A stretch of 14,111 nucleotides of DNA from an uncultured Campylobacter sp. (GCF_938045225.1 NZ_CALINL010000025.1:1-14111); one strand, 5' to 3'; positions 1-7,608 are shown, numbered from the stretch's first letter. Notes: generated by a model not told the origin, from the letters alone. Translations and numbers: made by a program.

Positions 1-1
1 A

Positions 2-334
2 CACAAAGAGGACGATAAGAAGCGCAAAGACGCGGTAGAGGCGCGCAACCAAGCCGACGCGCTAGCGCACCAAACGCAAAAGAGCCTCGACGAGCTAGGC
101 GAGAAAATACCTGCCGAGGATAGAGAGCGCATCCAAAAGGCGCTTGATGAGCTAAAAGAGACGCTAAAAGACGAAAACGCGAGCAAAGAGCAGATCGACG
201 CGAAAGTCAAAACTCTAAGCGAAGCCAGCCACAAACTAGCCGAAGCGATGTATAAAAAAGACGGTGCTGCTGCCGAGCAAGCAAACGGCGGCAAGAAAAA
301 AGACGACGACGTCATCGACGCCGAAGTCGAGTAA
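2..334 (+). CDS. dnaK: Molecular chaperone DnaK (Hsp70), C-terminal fragment
   Basis: This is the last 110 codons of an open frame that enters from the left edge and stops with TAA at 332-334. DnaK is the cytoplasmic ATP-dependent Hsp70 chaperone that works with DnaJ and GrpE. What is visible is the helical lid of the substrate-binding domain, a charged alpha-helical run rich in K, E, D and A (for example ARNQADALAHQTQKSLDELG). It is followed by a low-complexity A/G/K linker and the acidic tail DDDVIDAEVE, which matches the conserved EEVxDAEFE-type end of bacterial DnaK. The ATPase domain and the start lie outside the window. An intrinsic terminator follows about 75 nt after the stop, so dnaK ends its transcription unit. 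Identification rests on the tail and lid and is confident. Confidence 0.93.
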   Translation, partial: HKEDDKKRKDAVEARNQADALAHQTQKSLDELGEKIPAEDRERIQKALDELKETLKDENASKEQIDAKVKTLSEASHKLAEAMYKKDGAAAEQANGGKKKDDDVIDAEVE

Positions 335-410
335 AATTTAGCCCTTGTTTTGGCAAGGGCCTCAAACGAAAATTTAAGGTTTTAGCGTTTTACGCACCAT
401 TAAATTTACC

Positions 411-439
411 CCGCCCGTTAAATTTGACGGGCGGTTTTT
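411..439 (+). terminator. Rho-independent terminator downstream of dnaK
   Basis: A perfect 8-bp GC-rich stem (CCGCCCGT at 411-418 pairing with ACGGGCGG at 427-434) encloses an 8-nt loop (TAAATTTG) and is followed directly by TTTTT (435-439). The loop is part of a copy of the AAATTTGA octamer. A second, weaker hairpin lies upstream at 341-360 (GCCCTTG / CAAGGGC, 6-nt loop) without a T-run. Confidence 0.85.
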
Positions 440-583
440 ATAAATCTCTAAATTCGTTATCTCAAATTTACCCAATCCAAATTTGACTCTATGTGGTTTT
501 TATCCGCTTATTTTTTATAAATTTTAGCCCTCTTTTCAACACAATCCTTAATCAAAATCATCTGTTTGGACGACCGATTTAAA

Positions 584-589
584 TATAAT
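584..589 (+). promoter_or_regulatory. Sigma70-type -10 box for the 609-1040 gene
   Basis: A perfect TATAAT hexamer sits 19 nt before the ATG at 609, inside an AT-rich stretch. This is the usual look of a Campylobacter housekeeping promoter, which relies on the -10 box and lacks a clear -35. The implied leader is short (about 12-14 nt) and contains AAAGG as a modest ribosome binding site. Confidence 0.6.
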
Positions 590-608
590 CAAACAAAAAA
601 GGTCCTAA

Positions 609-1040
609 ATGTATCTATTTTTCCTGATTGTTCATATTTTGAGCGCCGTCGCCTTCGTCGGCTACGTATTTTTCGACGTTTGTATATTTCCGTTTGCTAA
701 AAAGCATATAGACGAAGATACGCTCGCTCGCGTCAAAAAAGCCTACACCAAAGGCAGCGCGAAGGTGTTCGGTACGGCGTTTTTACTGCTGATCATCAGC
801 GGCGTTTATATGGCAAAGGATTATTTTGGCGGCGAGAACGGATGGCTCGGTAGTCCGTTTCAAATTTTACTCGCGACCAAGATCGGTGTGCTAGGGCTAA
901 TGTGCCTAATCACGGCGATATCGCTCTTTTACGTCTATAAGCTAAAAAAACCAGATCCCTTCGGCAAATACTCGCACATCATTGCCCTTGTTTTGTGCGT
1001 CATAATGATAATCCTAGCAAAAGTGATGTGGAGGGTTTAG
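609..1040 (+). CDS. Small four-helix integral membrane protein, CopD/DUF2269-like
   Basis: This is a 143-residue protein with four predicted membrane helices at roughly residues 3-25, 52-70, 85-110 and 121-140, linked by short basic or acidic loops. The first helix carries a histidine (H9) in the context LIVHILSAVAFVGYVFF. That resembles the HxLSAxxxxG opening of the CopD / DUF2269 group of small bacterial membrane proteins, some of which are linked to copper or haem. The helix-3 lysine in LLATKIGVL also fits that pattern. The ATG is supported by a TATAAT box 19 nt upstream and an AAAGG site. The gene stands alone between the dnaK terminator and the convergent flaC. The membrane location is clear. 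The family assignment is by resemblance only, and no substrate or reaction can be given. Confidence 0.7.
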   Translation: MYLFFLIVHILSAVAFVGYVFFDVCIFPFAKKHIDEDTLARVKKAYTKGSAKVFGTAFLLLIISGVYMAKDYFGGENGWLGSPFQILLATKIGVLGLMCLITAISLFYVYKLKKPDPFGKYSHIIALVLCVIMIILAKVMWRV

Positions 1041-1090
1041 ATAAATTTGACCGATTGATTTAAGACGCGATTAGATCGCAAAAGTCAGAG

Positions 1091-1137
1091 TAAAAACAAA
1101 AGCATTTTAGCCGCCAAGGAGTGTAGCGGCCAAAATG
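1091..1137 (-). terminator. Intrinsic terminator of flaC
   Basis: A 12-bp stem with one mismatch (1103-1114 against 1126-1137; GCGGC/GCCGC core, 11-nt loop) lies 14 nt past the flaC stop. On the minus strand the stem is followed by CTTTTGTTTTTA (1102 down to 1091), a good U-tract. On the plus strand there is no T-run, so it mainly serves flaC, though it may also slow plus-strand transcripts from 609-1040. Confidence 0.75.
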
Positions 1138-1151
1138 TAAGGCAGTTAAAT

Positions 1152-1910
1152 TTAGCCCAAAAGCCTGTTAAACTGGCTTTGCAAGCTTGCGGTATTGTGC
1201 GCTTGAGCTAGGATCGCAGCGTTTGCTTGCAGGTCGTTTTGCTTAAATGCGCTTAGATTTTTAGCGATGTCGTTATTTTGTAGCTGCGACTCGCTTTGCC
1301 TTAGCGCGACGTTTTTGGTTAGGCTTGCGTTGATGCCCGAGATTATGCCGTTTTGCGCAGCGCCGATCTCGCCTCGCAGAGCGTTTACGCTACCGATAAA
1401 TTTACTCACGCTATCGCCGTTACTCACGTCTATACCGCTAAAATCGGGCGCGCTTAAATTTACGCTCGCCGTGCCGTTGCCGGTTAGGAAGCTCATCTGC
1501 CCGCCAAATACGTTCTTACCGTTAAAACTCGCCTGCTGCGTGCTCTCTCTCATCGCTCCCACGAGCGCGTCTGCCTCGCTTTTTATCATCTTTTGCTGGT
1601 CGGCGTTTAGGATGCCGCCGTTATATCTCACCGAGAGCTCGCCGATGCGGTCGGCGCTTTGCGTGATATTTGCTAGCGTGGAGTCTGCGATCTGCAGGAT
1701 GCCGATAGCGTCGTTTGCATTTGCGACGCCCTGCTCTAGCGTGGAGCTTTGAGAGCGTAGCGAGTCTGCGATAACTAGATTTGCGCTGTCGATACCGCTT
1801 AGAGCACGCTGTGCGGAGATGTTATTTAGGGCTTTTGCGCTATTATTTTGAGCTTGTTCTAGGTATTGATTGCTTAGGCTTGAGTTTGCGGAAAAATTTC
1901 CCAGTTTCAT
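1152..1910 (-). CDS. flaC: Secreted flagellin-like protein FlaC
   Basis: The product is 252 residues and has the architecture of Campylobacter FlaC, a short flagellin homologue exported through the flagellar type III apparatus rather than built into the filament as a major subunit. The N-terminal flagellin domain (about residues 1-135) contains the conserved runs ALNNISAQRALSGIDSANL and DSLRSQSSTLEQGVANANDA. The C-terminal D0/D1 helix (about 170-252) ends in SLQSQFNRLLG, as flagellins do. The variable D2/D3 region of full flagellins (usually 500+ residues) is missing, and only a short central stretch (NGKNVFGGQMSFLTG) remains. The frame could open at a GTG at 1914-1916, but the ribosome binding site AAGGAG (1916-1921) overlaps that codon and sits 5 nt from the ATG at 1908-1910, so the ATG is the start. 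No sigma28-type box was seen. A TAAAAT -10 lies upstream. Confidence 0.92.
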   Translation of the reverse strand: MKLGNFSANSSLSNQYLEQAQNNSAKALNNISAQRALSGIDSANLVIADSLRSQSSTLEQGVANANDAIGILQIADSTLANITQSADRIGELSVRYNGGILNADQQKMIKSEADALVGAMRESTQQASFNGKNVFGGQMSFLTGNGTASVNLSAPDFSGIDVSNGDSVSKFIGSVNALRGEIGAAQNGIISGINASLTKNVALRQSESQLQNNDIAKNLSAFKQNDLQANAAILAQAHNTASLQSQFNRLLG

Positions 1911-1935
1911 TTGCACTCCTTTTAAATTTGACCCG

Positions 1936-1941
1936 ATTTTA
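1936..1941 (-). promoter_or_regulatory. Possible -10 box for flaC
   Basis: Read on the minus strand, TAAAAT lies 25 nt before the flaC ATG, giving a leader of about 20 nt that holds the AAGGAG ribosome binding site. It looks like a sigma70-type -10. A flagellar sigma28 box (CGATWT) was looked for in the upstream stretch and not found on the correct strand. Confidence 0.4.
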
Positions 1942-2042
1942 GCGAAAATTTGATTAAAATTTGCTAGCGACGAGCAAAGACCGCTACAACGTCGATTTTT
2001 ATCTCACGCAAATTTTTTCATGCTTGTTAATTTTATAAAACT

Positions 2043-3179
2043 TCATTGTTCTTTTAGATTTTTCGGCTTACCGTCAAGCGTAAAATATATTTTTGATTTA
2101 TCGTCATCTTTTGGATAAGCGTAGATTCCATCCCTATGTATAAAAATCACAAAATACTGTGCGGGTATGATGATTTTACCGTTTATATCTATCACGCCAA
2201 ATTTTTTGTTTTCTTTAAAGGTCGAGACGTTATGATCGCCAAAAAATAACGCTTCGTTGTATTTTGGTTCAACTATCGGCTCTAAATTTTCACCGTATAA
2301 CCCCCATTTTCCGTTTTCATTAACATGAAACACATTTTTCTTTATAGGATCGAGTTCTATCATGTCGAATTTTGGCTCGGTCTTTTTATCCGCCGAGGCA
2401 ACTAAGCCCATTTTACCATCCTTTCTGTAAATAAGAACTCCGGAATTTGATATATCAAAATCTACTTTTTCATACTCTATAGGCACTACGATCTCATACG
2501 CACGATTTATAACGCCGTATTTGCCGTCCATGCTTATTAATTGATATTGCTGCTCATCATCATAAAAGATCGGATTATAGTCAAATTTTGGAGGAAGCAC
2601 CTCTTTGCCGTTTTTATAGATGACGCCGTGTCTTGTTTTGTCGTTTGTTTTTACCCACGTTACCGCAAATCCACTTTCCTTAAATTCTTCTATCATATAA
2701 TACTTTGGAGCGATCAGCTCCTTGCCGTCTCTTGCATAGATACCGTATTTACCGTCTTTGGCAGCGATTATTATCTCTTCTTCCAGTTTTGCATCGTCAA
2801 ATTCCATATTTAAAACCATATCCCCAAAGCGATTTACCGCACCCCATTTTTTATCTAAAAACACCAATGCCACGCCGTTTCTAAACTCTGAGCCGTTGTC
2901 GTATTTTATCGGTATAACCACCTCGCCTTTAGTGTTAATAAATCCCATTTTTGATTCTTTTTCGTTAAGGATAGCAACAGCCGCGAGCCCGTCTTCAAAT
3001 TCGCCCACCTTGTCGTATTGCGCTTTTATTACTATATTGCCGTTTTCGTCGGCAAAGCCGTATTTTCCGTTTTCTTGAATGGAATTTAGATATACTTCTT
3101 CGCCGATACCGTCATTTGAGTCATATCCGTTGAGTAAAAGACCCGCAAAAACTAGCGAGCTAAGTAAAATTTTCTTCAC
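2043..3179 (-). CDS. Exported WG-repeat protein
   Basis: This 378-residue protein has an N-terminal signal-like segment (MKKILLSSLVFAGLLLNG) followed by about nine WG (KWG) repeats. The repeat cores are KYG 39-41, KMG 77-79, KWG 111-113, KYG 144-146, RHG 183-185, KYG 220-222, KMG 256-258, KWG 291-293 and KFG 326-328. Each is followed by a G-[ED/KE]-x-[IV][IV]-x-P-x-[YF] strand pair, the typical WG repeat. Such repeats form beta structures of mostly unknown function, and a role in binding proteins or surface components is only inferred. The start is GTG (3177-3179), with AAGGA six bases upstream and no better ATG. Residue 19 is Tyr (TAT) in a context (LLLNG-Y) where a lipoprotein would carry Cys, so it is probably cleaved or anchored as a normal secreted protein. 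The gene stands alone, with no strong terminator before flaC. Confidence 0.82.
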   Translation of the reverse strand: MKKILLSSLVFAGLLLNGYDSNDGIGEEVYLNSIQENGKYGFADENGNIVIKAQYDKVGEFEDGLAAVAILNEKESKMGFINTKGEVVIPIKYDNGSEFRNGVALVFLDKKWGAVNRFGDMVLNMEFDDAKLEEEIIIAAKDGKYGIYARDGKELIAPKYYMIEEFKESGFAVTWVKTNDKTRHGVIYKNGKEVLPPKFDYNPIFYDDEQQYQLISMDGKYGVINRAYEIVVPIEYEKVDFDISNSGVLIYRKDGKMGLVASADKKTEPKFDMIELDPIKKNVFHVNENGKWGLYGENLEPIVEPKYNEALFFGDHNVSTFKENKKFGVIDINGKIIIPAQYFVIFIHRDGIYAYPKDDDKSKIYFTLDGKPKNLKEQ

Positions 3180-3209
3180 GTTTTGTCCTTATTGATAAAT
3201 TACGATTTT

Positions 3210-3215
3210 ATTCTA
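3210..3215 (-). promoter_or_regulatory. Possible -10 box for the WG-repeat gene
   Basis: Minus-strand TAGAAT (five of six matches to TATAAT) lies 30 nt upstream of the GTG start, in an AT-rich stretch. The leader would include the AAGGA ribosome binding site. No recognisable -35 is present, as expected for this group. Confidence 0.35.
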
Positions 3216-3399
3216 CAGTTTTTACTAGAACAAGAAACAAATTTGCTATTCAAGTTAAATTAAGCCGTTTAAATTATTATCGGCGCCAAAAAACGAAACA
3301 AGACGAGTTTTTTTAGTATAACGACCTTTACAAGGATATATTTTATGATTTTTTACTTTGTTTTCATATAAATCTTGTTTTGTTGCGAGCTCGCCTTGC

Positions 3400-3723
3400 T
3401 CAGGCACGAGCCGGATTAACTCCGCTCATAGCTAGATTGCCGCGGTAGACGGCGCTTTCGTCCATGCCGACGTTTCGCCCGCGATAACCGCCCGGCGCAA
3501 GAACCTTAAATTTACCCGCACGCGCGCCTTTTAGCTCAAATTTGCCTCCACTTGGGATTAGCGCGTAAATTTTACCCTGCGGCGTAGTGTAAAATTCGCT
3601 GCTACCTATCTGGACAAATTCGCCCTCCTCCTCGTAGCTAGCGACGTAAACCATGAAAAATACCGTAAAAAGCACGGCAAAAAGCGCAAATAAGCAAAGT
3701 GGTATAAATTTTTTATCTTTCAA
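3400..3723 (-). CDS. Unrecognised small membrane-anchored protein (107 aa)
   Basis: I do not recognise this protein. It has a short basic N-terminus (MKDKK), one strongly hydrophobic helix (about residues 7-29, rich in F, L and V), an acidic junction (YEEEGEF) and a soluble C-terminal part (30-107) rich in G, K and aromatic residues that looks beta-structured (KIYALIPSGGKFELKG, KFKVLAPGGYRGRNVG). The likely topology is N-in with the tail in the periplasm. The start is TTG (3721-3723) with AGGTGG 5 nt upstream. The first ATG would fall inside the hydrophobic helix, so TTG is preferred. It lies 61 nt downstream of the 148-residue gene with no terminator between, so it is probably the last gene of the symporter-uup operon. 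Its function is unknown. Confidence 0.6.
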   Translation of the reverse strand: MKDKKFIPLCLFALFAVLFTVFFMVYVASYEEEGEFVQIGSSEFYTTPQGKIYALIPSGGKFELKGARAGKFKVLAPGGYRGRNVGMDESAVYRGNLAMSGVNPARA

Positions 3724-3784
3724 GGTGCCACCTATTTTAAAAGCTCTGATTTTTAACGCCTCGAGGCAAATTTGAGCTCAAAAT

Positions 3785-4231
3785 TTACGCAAATTGTCTC
3801 AAAATTTTAAATTTTCCTATCGCATGGTAAGCTAGCGACCAAACAAGGAAGCAAATACAAATAAGCCGAACAATATCGGTAAAATCGCGAATCTCAAATC
3901 TGCCAGTAATCAAAGAAAAAATCACTCCGCCCGCGATACAAAGAGCAAGAAGCGTCAGCGAGATAAAAACCGCAATGTTCATGATTTTTGCCATCATGCT
4001 CCTATTTTCGCTATTTTTAGCCAGGGTTTCAAGCAGGGTTATTCTATTTATAAAACCGTCTCTTTCGTACTTTACGCGCACGAGGTCGCCCTGTTCTAGA
4101 CTAAAATCAGCCGAAAAAACGCCGCTAAATTTAATCCCGTCCAGCTCAAAACTAGCGCCGATAAACTCGTCTCGCTTAATAGTGCGTAAATTTAGAGCGC
4201 TAACTCTGCCCGTTTTAGTTAATTTTTTCAA
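3785..4231 (-). CDS. Unrecognised membrane protein with N-terminal soluble domain (148 aa)
   Basis: I do not recognise this protein. Residues 1-68 form a soluble, beta-rich segment (FELDGIKFSGVFSADFSLEQ, then GDLVRVKYERDGFINRITLLE) that reads like a small OB- or SH3-type barrel; this fold is inference. Two membrane helices follow at about 83-110 and 119-139, with a basic C-terminus. The start is TTG (4229-4231), which overlaps the uup stop as TTGA. GGAG lies 5 nt before it, so translation is probably coupled to uup. The soluble-barrel-plus-two-helices layout recalls NfeD-like proteins, but the order and length do not match well enough to name it. Coupling to an ABC-F gene suggests co-regulation, not a proven shared function. 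Confidence 0.65.
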   Translation of the reverse strand: MKKLTKTGRVSALNLRTIKRDEFIGASFELDGIKFSGVFSADFSLEQGDLVRVKYERDGFINRITLLETLAKNSENRSMMAKIMNIAVFISLTLLALCIAGGVIFSLITGRFEIRDFTDIVRLICICFLVWSLAYHAIGKFKILRQFA

Positions 4232-6168
4232 ATTTGCTCCAAATTTTCGGCGATTTCTAAGACTTCAAAATATTCGTTTTCAAGCGTCTCCAGCTCGCTT
4301 TTTGCCGCTTCTAGGTCGTTATAAAGCGCGGTTAGACCGATTTGCTGATAGATTTTTGGATCGCTAAGGCCGGCGTTTAGCTCCTTTATCTTAGCCTCTA
4401 GCGCGGCGATTTTTTCGGGATGCGAGGATAAAATTTGCGTTTGCTTATAGCTTAGCTTCGCGCCGGCTTTGCTCTTTTGTTTTTGCGCTTGCTCGGCTTC
4501 GTTTGCTAGGCTCGCTTCAAATTTACCAAGCTCGGCTAATTCGTCTTCTAGCTCGAGATAGACGCTGTACTCTTGATGTAGCACCTCTATTTGAGTGCCC
4601 TCAAATGCCCAGAGCTTGTGCGCGATCTTATCGACGAAGTAGCGGTCGTGGCTCACGATGATGATAGCGCCTTCAAAGCTTTGCAGATAGTCTTCAAGGA
4701 TGTTGATAGTAGCGATATCGAGGTCGTTTGTAGGCTCGTCTAGCACGAGCACATCGTACTCCTTGCTAAAAAGCAGCGCGAGCGCCACGCGGTTTTTCTC
4801 GCCTCCGCTTAGCACGCCGATGGGTTTATCGAGGAATTCTTTAGGAAATAGGAAATTTTTAAGGTAGCCATAAACGTGCATATTTCGCCCGCGCACCATG
4901 ACGTGATCGCCGCCGTTTGGACAAAAGGTCTCGATGAGGCTTTTATCGTCATCCAGCGCGCTTCGCGACTGATCAAAGTACCCCACGCGCACCTCGCCGC
5001 GCTTGATCTCGCCGCTGCTAGGCTTTTCAAACCCGAGTAAAATTTTAATAAGAGTGCTTTTGCCGCTGCCGTTTCGTCCGACTATCGCGATGCGCTCGCC
5101 TTGCAAAACGCGCGCGTTAAAACCCGAAAAAAGCTGCTTGCCGCCGATAGTTTTGCTTAGTTGCTTGATCTCAAAGAGCATTTTTTTGCGGTTTACGCTT
5201 TGCGTTTGGTTAAAATTTTTACTCGCGCGCTCAAGCTCGAGCCTAACGCGGCGTATCACGCCAGGATTTTTCTTAGCCTCCTCGCGCATGGCTAGCACTC
5301 GCTCTTTACGACCTTCGTTGCGTTTTAGACGCGCTTTGACGCCGCGGCGTAGCCACTCCTCCTCGGCTTTTAGTTGTTTTAGCAGAGTTTCGTGAGATTT
5401 AGCTAGGCTGGCTAAAATTTCCTCTTTTTTAGCTAGATAGTTTGCGTAACCGCCATCAAATGACGCCAGCGCGCCCTCCTCGATCTCGACGCTTCTAGTT
5501 GCCAGCGCGTCGATAAAGTAACGATCGTGCGAGATAAAAACTATCGTCTGGCGCGAGCTTTTTAGCATATCCTCTAAAAATCTCACCATATAAACGTCAA
5601 GGTGGTTCGTAGGCTCGTCAAGCAGCAAAATATCGGGCTTTTTAAGTATCAAAGCACCCAGAGCCACGCGGCGTATCTCGCCTCCGCTAAGGCTAGAAAC
5701 GGCGCGATTTTCGTACTCTTTTAGTTTAAACTCCTCCAGCACGCGCTCGATCTTGCGCTCGATCTGCCAGCCGTCTTTTGCCTCGATAAATTTGATTAGC
5801 TCGTCTTGCCTAGCATTTAGCTCTTTGTTGTGCGGATCGCGGCCGAGCGCTTCTAGTACCGCCGCATACTCGTCGCGCGCGTCAAAGATCTCTTTTAGCT
5901 CCAAATTTAGCGCGTCTTTTACCGTCGCCGCATCGTCAAATTTAGGATTTTGCGCGAGCATTTCTACTTTTACGCCGCCTTGCACGATACGCCTACCGCT
6001 ATCAGGCTCTAGCGAGCCCGCGACTAGCTTCATCAGCGTACTTTTGCCGCTGCCGTTTTTGCCGATGATAGCGATACGCTCGCGCTCGTTTACGCTGAGG
6101 CTTATTTTGTTTAGAATTTCATTCGGACCGAATTTTTTACTAACGTCGATAAGGTCGATTAGAGCCAC
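4228..6168 (-). CDS. uup: ABC-F family ATPase Uup
   Basis: This 646-residue protein has two ABC ATPase cassettes and no membrane segments, which defines the ABC-F family of soluble, ribosome- or DNA-associated ATPases. Cassette 1 has Walker A GKNGSGKST (36-44), signature LSGGE (160-164), Walker B LLLDEP (181-186) and the H-loop histidine at 214. Cassette 2 has GRNGSGKST (364-372), LSGGE (453-457), VLVLDEP (473-479) and H507. Between them lies a charged linker (about 245-320) of the type that contacts P-site tRNA. After the second cassette is an extended C-terminal coiled coil (about 540-646), which is diagnostic of Uup over EttA or YbiT, as is the HVYGYLKNFLF segment (431-441). All catalytic motifs are intact. 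Uup is linked to ribosome function and to limiting precise transposon excision. The start is GTG (6166-6168), with AAGG formed at the stop codon of the upstream symporter gene (TAAGG). Confidence 0.9.
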   Translation of the reverse strand: MALIDLIDVSKKFGPNEILNKISLSVNERERIAIIGKNGSGKSTLMKLVAGSLEPDSGRRIVQGGVKVEMLAQNPKFDDAATVKDALNLELKEIFDARDEYAAVLEALGRDPHNKELNARQDELIKFIEAKDGWQIERKIERVLEEFKLKEYENRAVSSLSGGEIRRVALGALILKKPDILLLDEPTNHLDVYMVRFLEDMLKSSRQTIVFISHDRYFIDALATRSVEIEEGALASFDGGYANYLAKKEEILASLAKSHETLLKQLKAEEEWLRRGVKARLKRNEGRKERVLAMREEAKKNPGVIRRVRLELERASKNFNQTQSVNRKKMLFEIKQLSKTIGGKQLFSGFNARVLQGERIAIVGRNGSGKSTLIKILLGFEKPSSGEIKRGEVRVGYFDQSRSALDDDKSLIETFCPNGGDHVMVRGRNMHVYGYLKNFLFPKEFLDKPIGVLSGGEKNRVALALLFSKEYDVLVLDEPTNDLDIATINILEDYLQSFEGAIIIVSHDRYFVDKIAHKLWAFEGTQIEVLHQEYSVYLELEDELAELGKFEASLANEAEQAQKQKSKAGAKLSYKQTQILSSHPEKIAALEAKIKELNAGLSDPKIYQQIGLTALYNDLEAAKSELETLENEYFEVLEIAENLEQI

Positions 6169-6177
6169 GCGCGAGCC

Positions 6178-7491
6178 TTAAAACGAGATATGCATGCTAA
6201 GCGCGATGATACAAAGCGTAAGCGCCATCGGCACGTAGATATATCTGCCCGTAAAATACCAAAACGCGCCTTGCTTTTTTGCTGCGCCAGTGTTTATCTC
6301 GTCCATGATTTCTTCTTTTTTGATGACCCAAAACCACGACACCGCGCCGATCACTGCGCCGATAGGGATGATATAGATCGACACGAAGTCCATCCACGGC
6401 CCCCAGCTAGTTATGGCTTCCATATTTACGCCTATGCCAAAGCATATTATGCAAAGCGCGATTAGCACGACGCCGCGCTTTAGCTTAGGAAATTTGTGCA
6501 TTATCGATTCGGCGACTGCTTCGAACATATTTTGCAGCGAGGTCACGCCGCCAAAAATCACCGCCGTAAATAAAATAATCGCGAAAATTTGACCGCCGGG
6601 CATGTCTTGTAAAATTTTAGGCAGCGTTACGAAAAGTAACCCGGGTCCTGCCGCCGGATCCATACTGTAGGCAAATACCGCAGGCAGCATAACGAGCGCC
6701 GCTGTCATCGCCGCGATCGTATCAAAGATCGCCGTCTTTTGCGCGCTATCTACTACATCCTCGTCCTTTGATAGATACGCGCCGTAAACGATCATACCAG
6801 AGCCCGTGATAGATAGCGAGAAAAAGGCCTGACCCATCGCCGCTACCCATACCATCGGGTCGGCTAGCTTGCCCCAGTCGCTGTGAAAGACGAATTTATA
6901 CCCGCCAAACGCCCCGTCTAAAAACGCCACTCTGATAGCGAGGATAAAAAATAGCACGAAAAATAGCGGCATCATGATTTTATTTGTCTTTTCGATACTG
7001 TGCGCGCCGAAAAATAGCGTAAATAGCGTGCCCGCAACGACGATAAAGTGAAACGGCACGACCGAATAGGACGAAAGCGCAAAGGACTCGAACCAAGTGT
7101 TCGTATCCACGGTCATCAGCGAGCCCGTGATCGCCTGAAATAGCGCCTTTAAAACATACGCGATGATGACTGCGTAGCCGATAGCGATACACATCGAGCC
7201 AGCCAGCGGTATCCAGCCTAAAATTTTACCGAAAGTGCCCCAGTTTCGGCTCTTCCATGCGTATTCGTACGAGCCTAGCGTACCGGTTTTGGCGCGTCTG
7301 CCGATAGCGTACTCAGCAGAAAGTCCGACATAGGAAAATATCGCGACAAAAAACAGATAAACGAGCAAAAACGCGCCGCCGCCGTTCGTACCGACCTTAT
7401 AAGGAAACCCCCAGACGTTGGCCATACCGATAGCCGAGCCCACGCAAGCGATGATAAACGCCCAGCGTGACGTGAAATTTGTTTTGTGCAT
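6178..7491 (-). CDS. SNF-family sodium-coupled symporter (LeuT fold)
   Basis: This 437-residue inner-membrane protein has about 11-12 hydrophobic helices. It belongs to the neurotransmitter:sodium symporter (SNF) family, which moves amino acids or similar solutes with Na+. The family hallmark in the unwound first helix is clear: GSAIGMANVWGFPYK followed by NGGGAF (residues about 18-40). Later family segments include SLSITGSGMIVYGAYL (helix 6 region), DTIAAMTAALVMLPAVFAY and the C-terminal SWGPWMDF. The position equal to the extracellular-gate arginine of LeuT (NxxRFP) is Gly28 here. The frame could open upstream at a TTG (7519-7521), but a perfect TATAAT (7521-7526) overlaps that codon, so transcription starts after it. 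The ATG at 7489-7491, with a weak GGA site, is the start. It is the first gene of the presumed symporter-uup operon. The substrate cannot be read from the sequence. Confidence 0.88.
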   Translation of the reverse strand: MHKTNFTSRWAFIIACVGSAIGMANVWGFPYKVGTNGGGAFLLVYLFFVAIFSYVGLSAEYAIGRRAKTGTLGSYEYAWKSRNWGTFGKILGWIPLAGSMCIAIGYAVIIAYVLKALFQAITGSLMTVDTNTWFESFALSSYSVVPFHFIVVAGTLFTLFFGAHSIEKTNKIMMPLFFVLFFILAIRVAFLDGAFGGYKFVFHSDWGKLADPMVWVAAMGQAFFSLSITGSGMIVYGAYLSKDEDVVDSAQKTAIFDTIAAMTAALVMLPAVFAYSMDPAAGPGLLFVTLPKILQDMPGGQIFAIILFTAVIFGGVTSLQNMFEAVAESIMHKFPKLKRGVVLIALCIICFGIGVNMEAITSWGPWMDFVSIYIIPIGAVIGAVSWFWVIKKEEIMDEINTGAAKKQGAFWYFTGRYIYVPMALTLCIIALSMHISF

Positions 7492-7520
7492 TTGATATCC
7501 GTTTAGATTAAATTTTTTCA

Positions 7521-7526
7521 ATTATA
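7521..7526 (-). promoter_or_regulatory. Promoter -10 box of the symporter-uup operon
   Basis: A perfect minus-strand TATAAT sits 29 nt upstream of the symporter ATG. A transcript starting about 7 nt downstream would give a leader of roughly 20-25 nt. The box overlaps the alternative TTG codon, which is the main argument for the shorter protein. Confidence 0.6.
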
Positions 7527-7608
7527 CTTGATTAAGCTAATAAAAAGATTATGCCTGCTCGCCCGCAAAGAACACAGCGCCGCCTTAAAACGCTTTAAAT
7601 TTATATTT

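Noticed and set aside
1968..1999. Hairpin CGACG/CGTCG followed by ATTTTTAT on the plus strand
   Set aside because: The stem is 5 bp with an 18-nt loop, competes with a TAGCG/CGCTA pairing, and no plus-strand gene ends there. It is weak as a terminator for the minus-strand WG gene.
3345..3371. Tiny plus-strand frame MIFYFVFI with AAGGA 8 nt upstream and a TATAAC-like box
   Set aside because: Eight codons only, and the next gene on that strand is far away, so a leader-peptide role has nothing to control. It is probably chance in AT-rich DNA.
3385..3394. Perfect palindrome GCGAGCTCGC just past the 107-residue gene
   Set aside because: It has no loop for a hairpin and no T-run after it on the minus strand, so a terminator call is not supported. 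A protein-binding site cannot be shown.
5003..5395. Plus-strand frame opposite uup, and similar antisense frames over flaC, the symporter and the TRAP permease
   Set aside because: They mirror strongly supported coding sequences, show Ser/Arg/Leu-biased composition typical of antisense frames, and lack ribosome binding sites.
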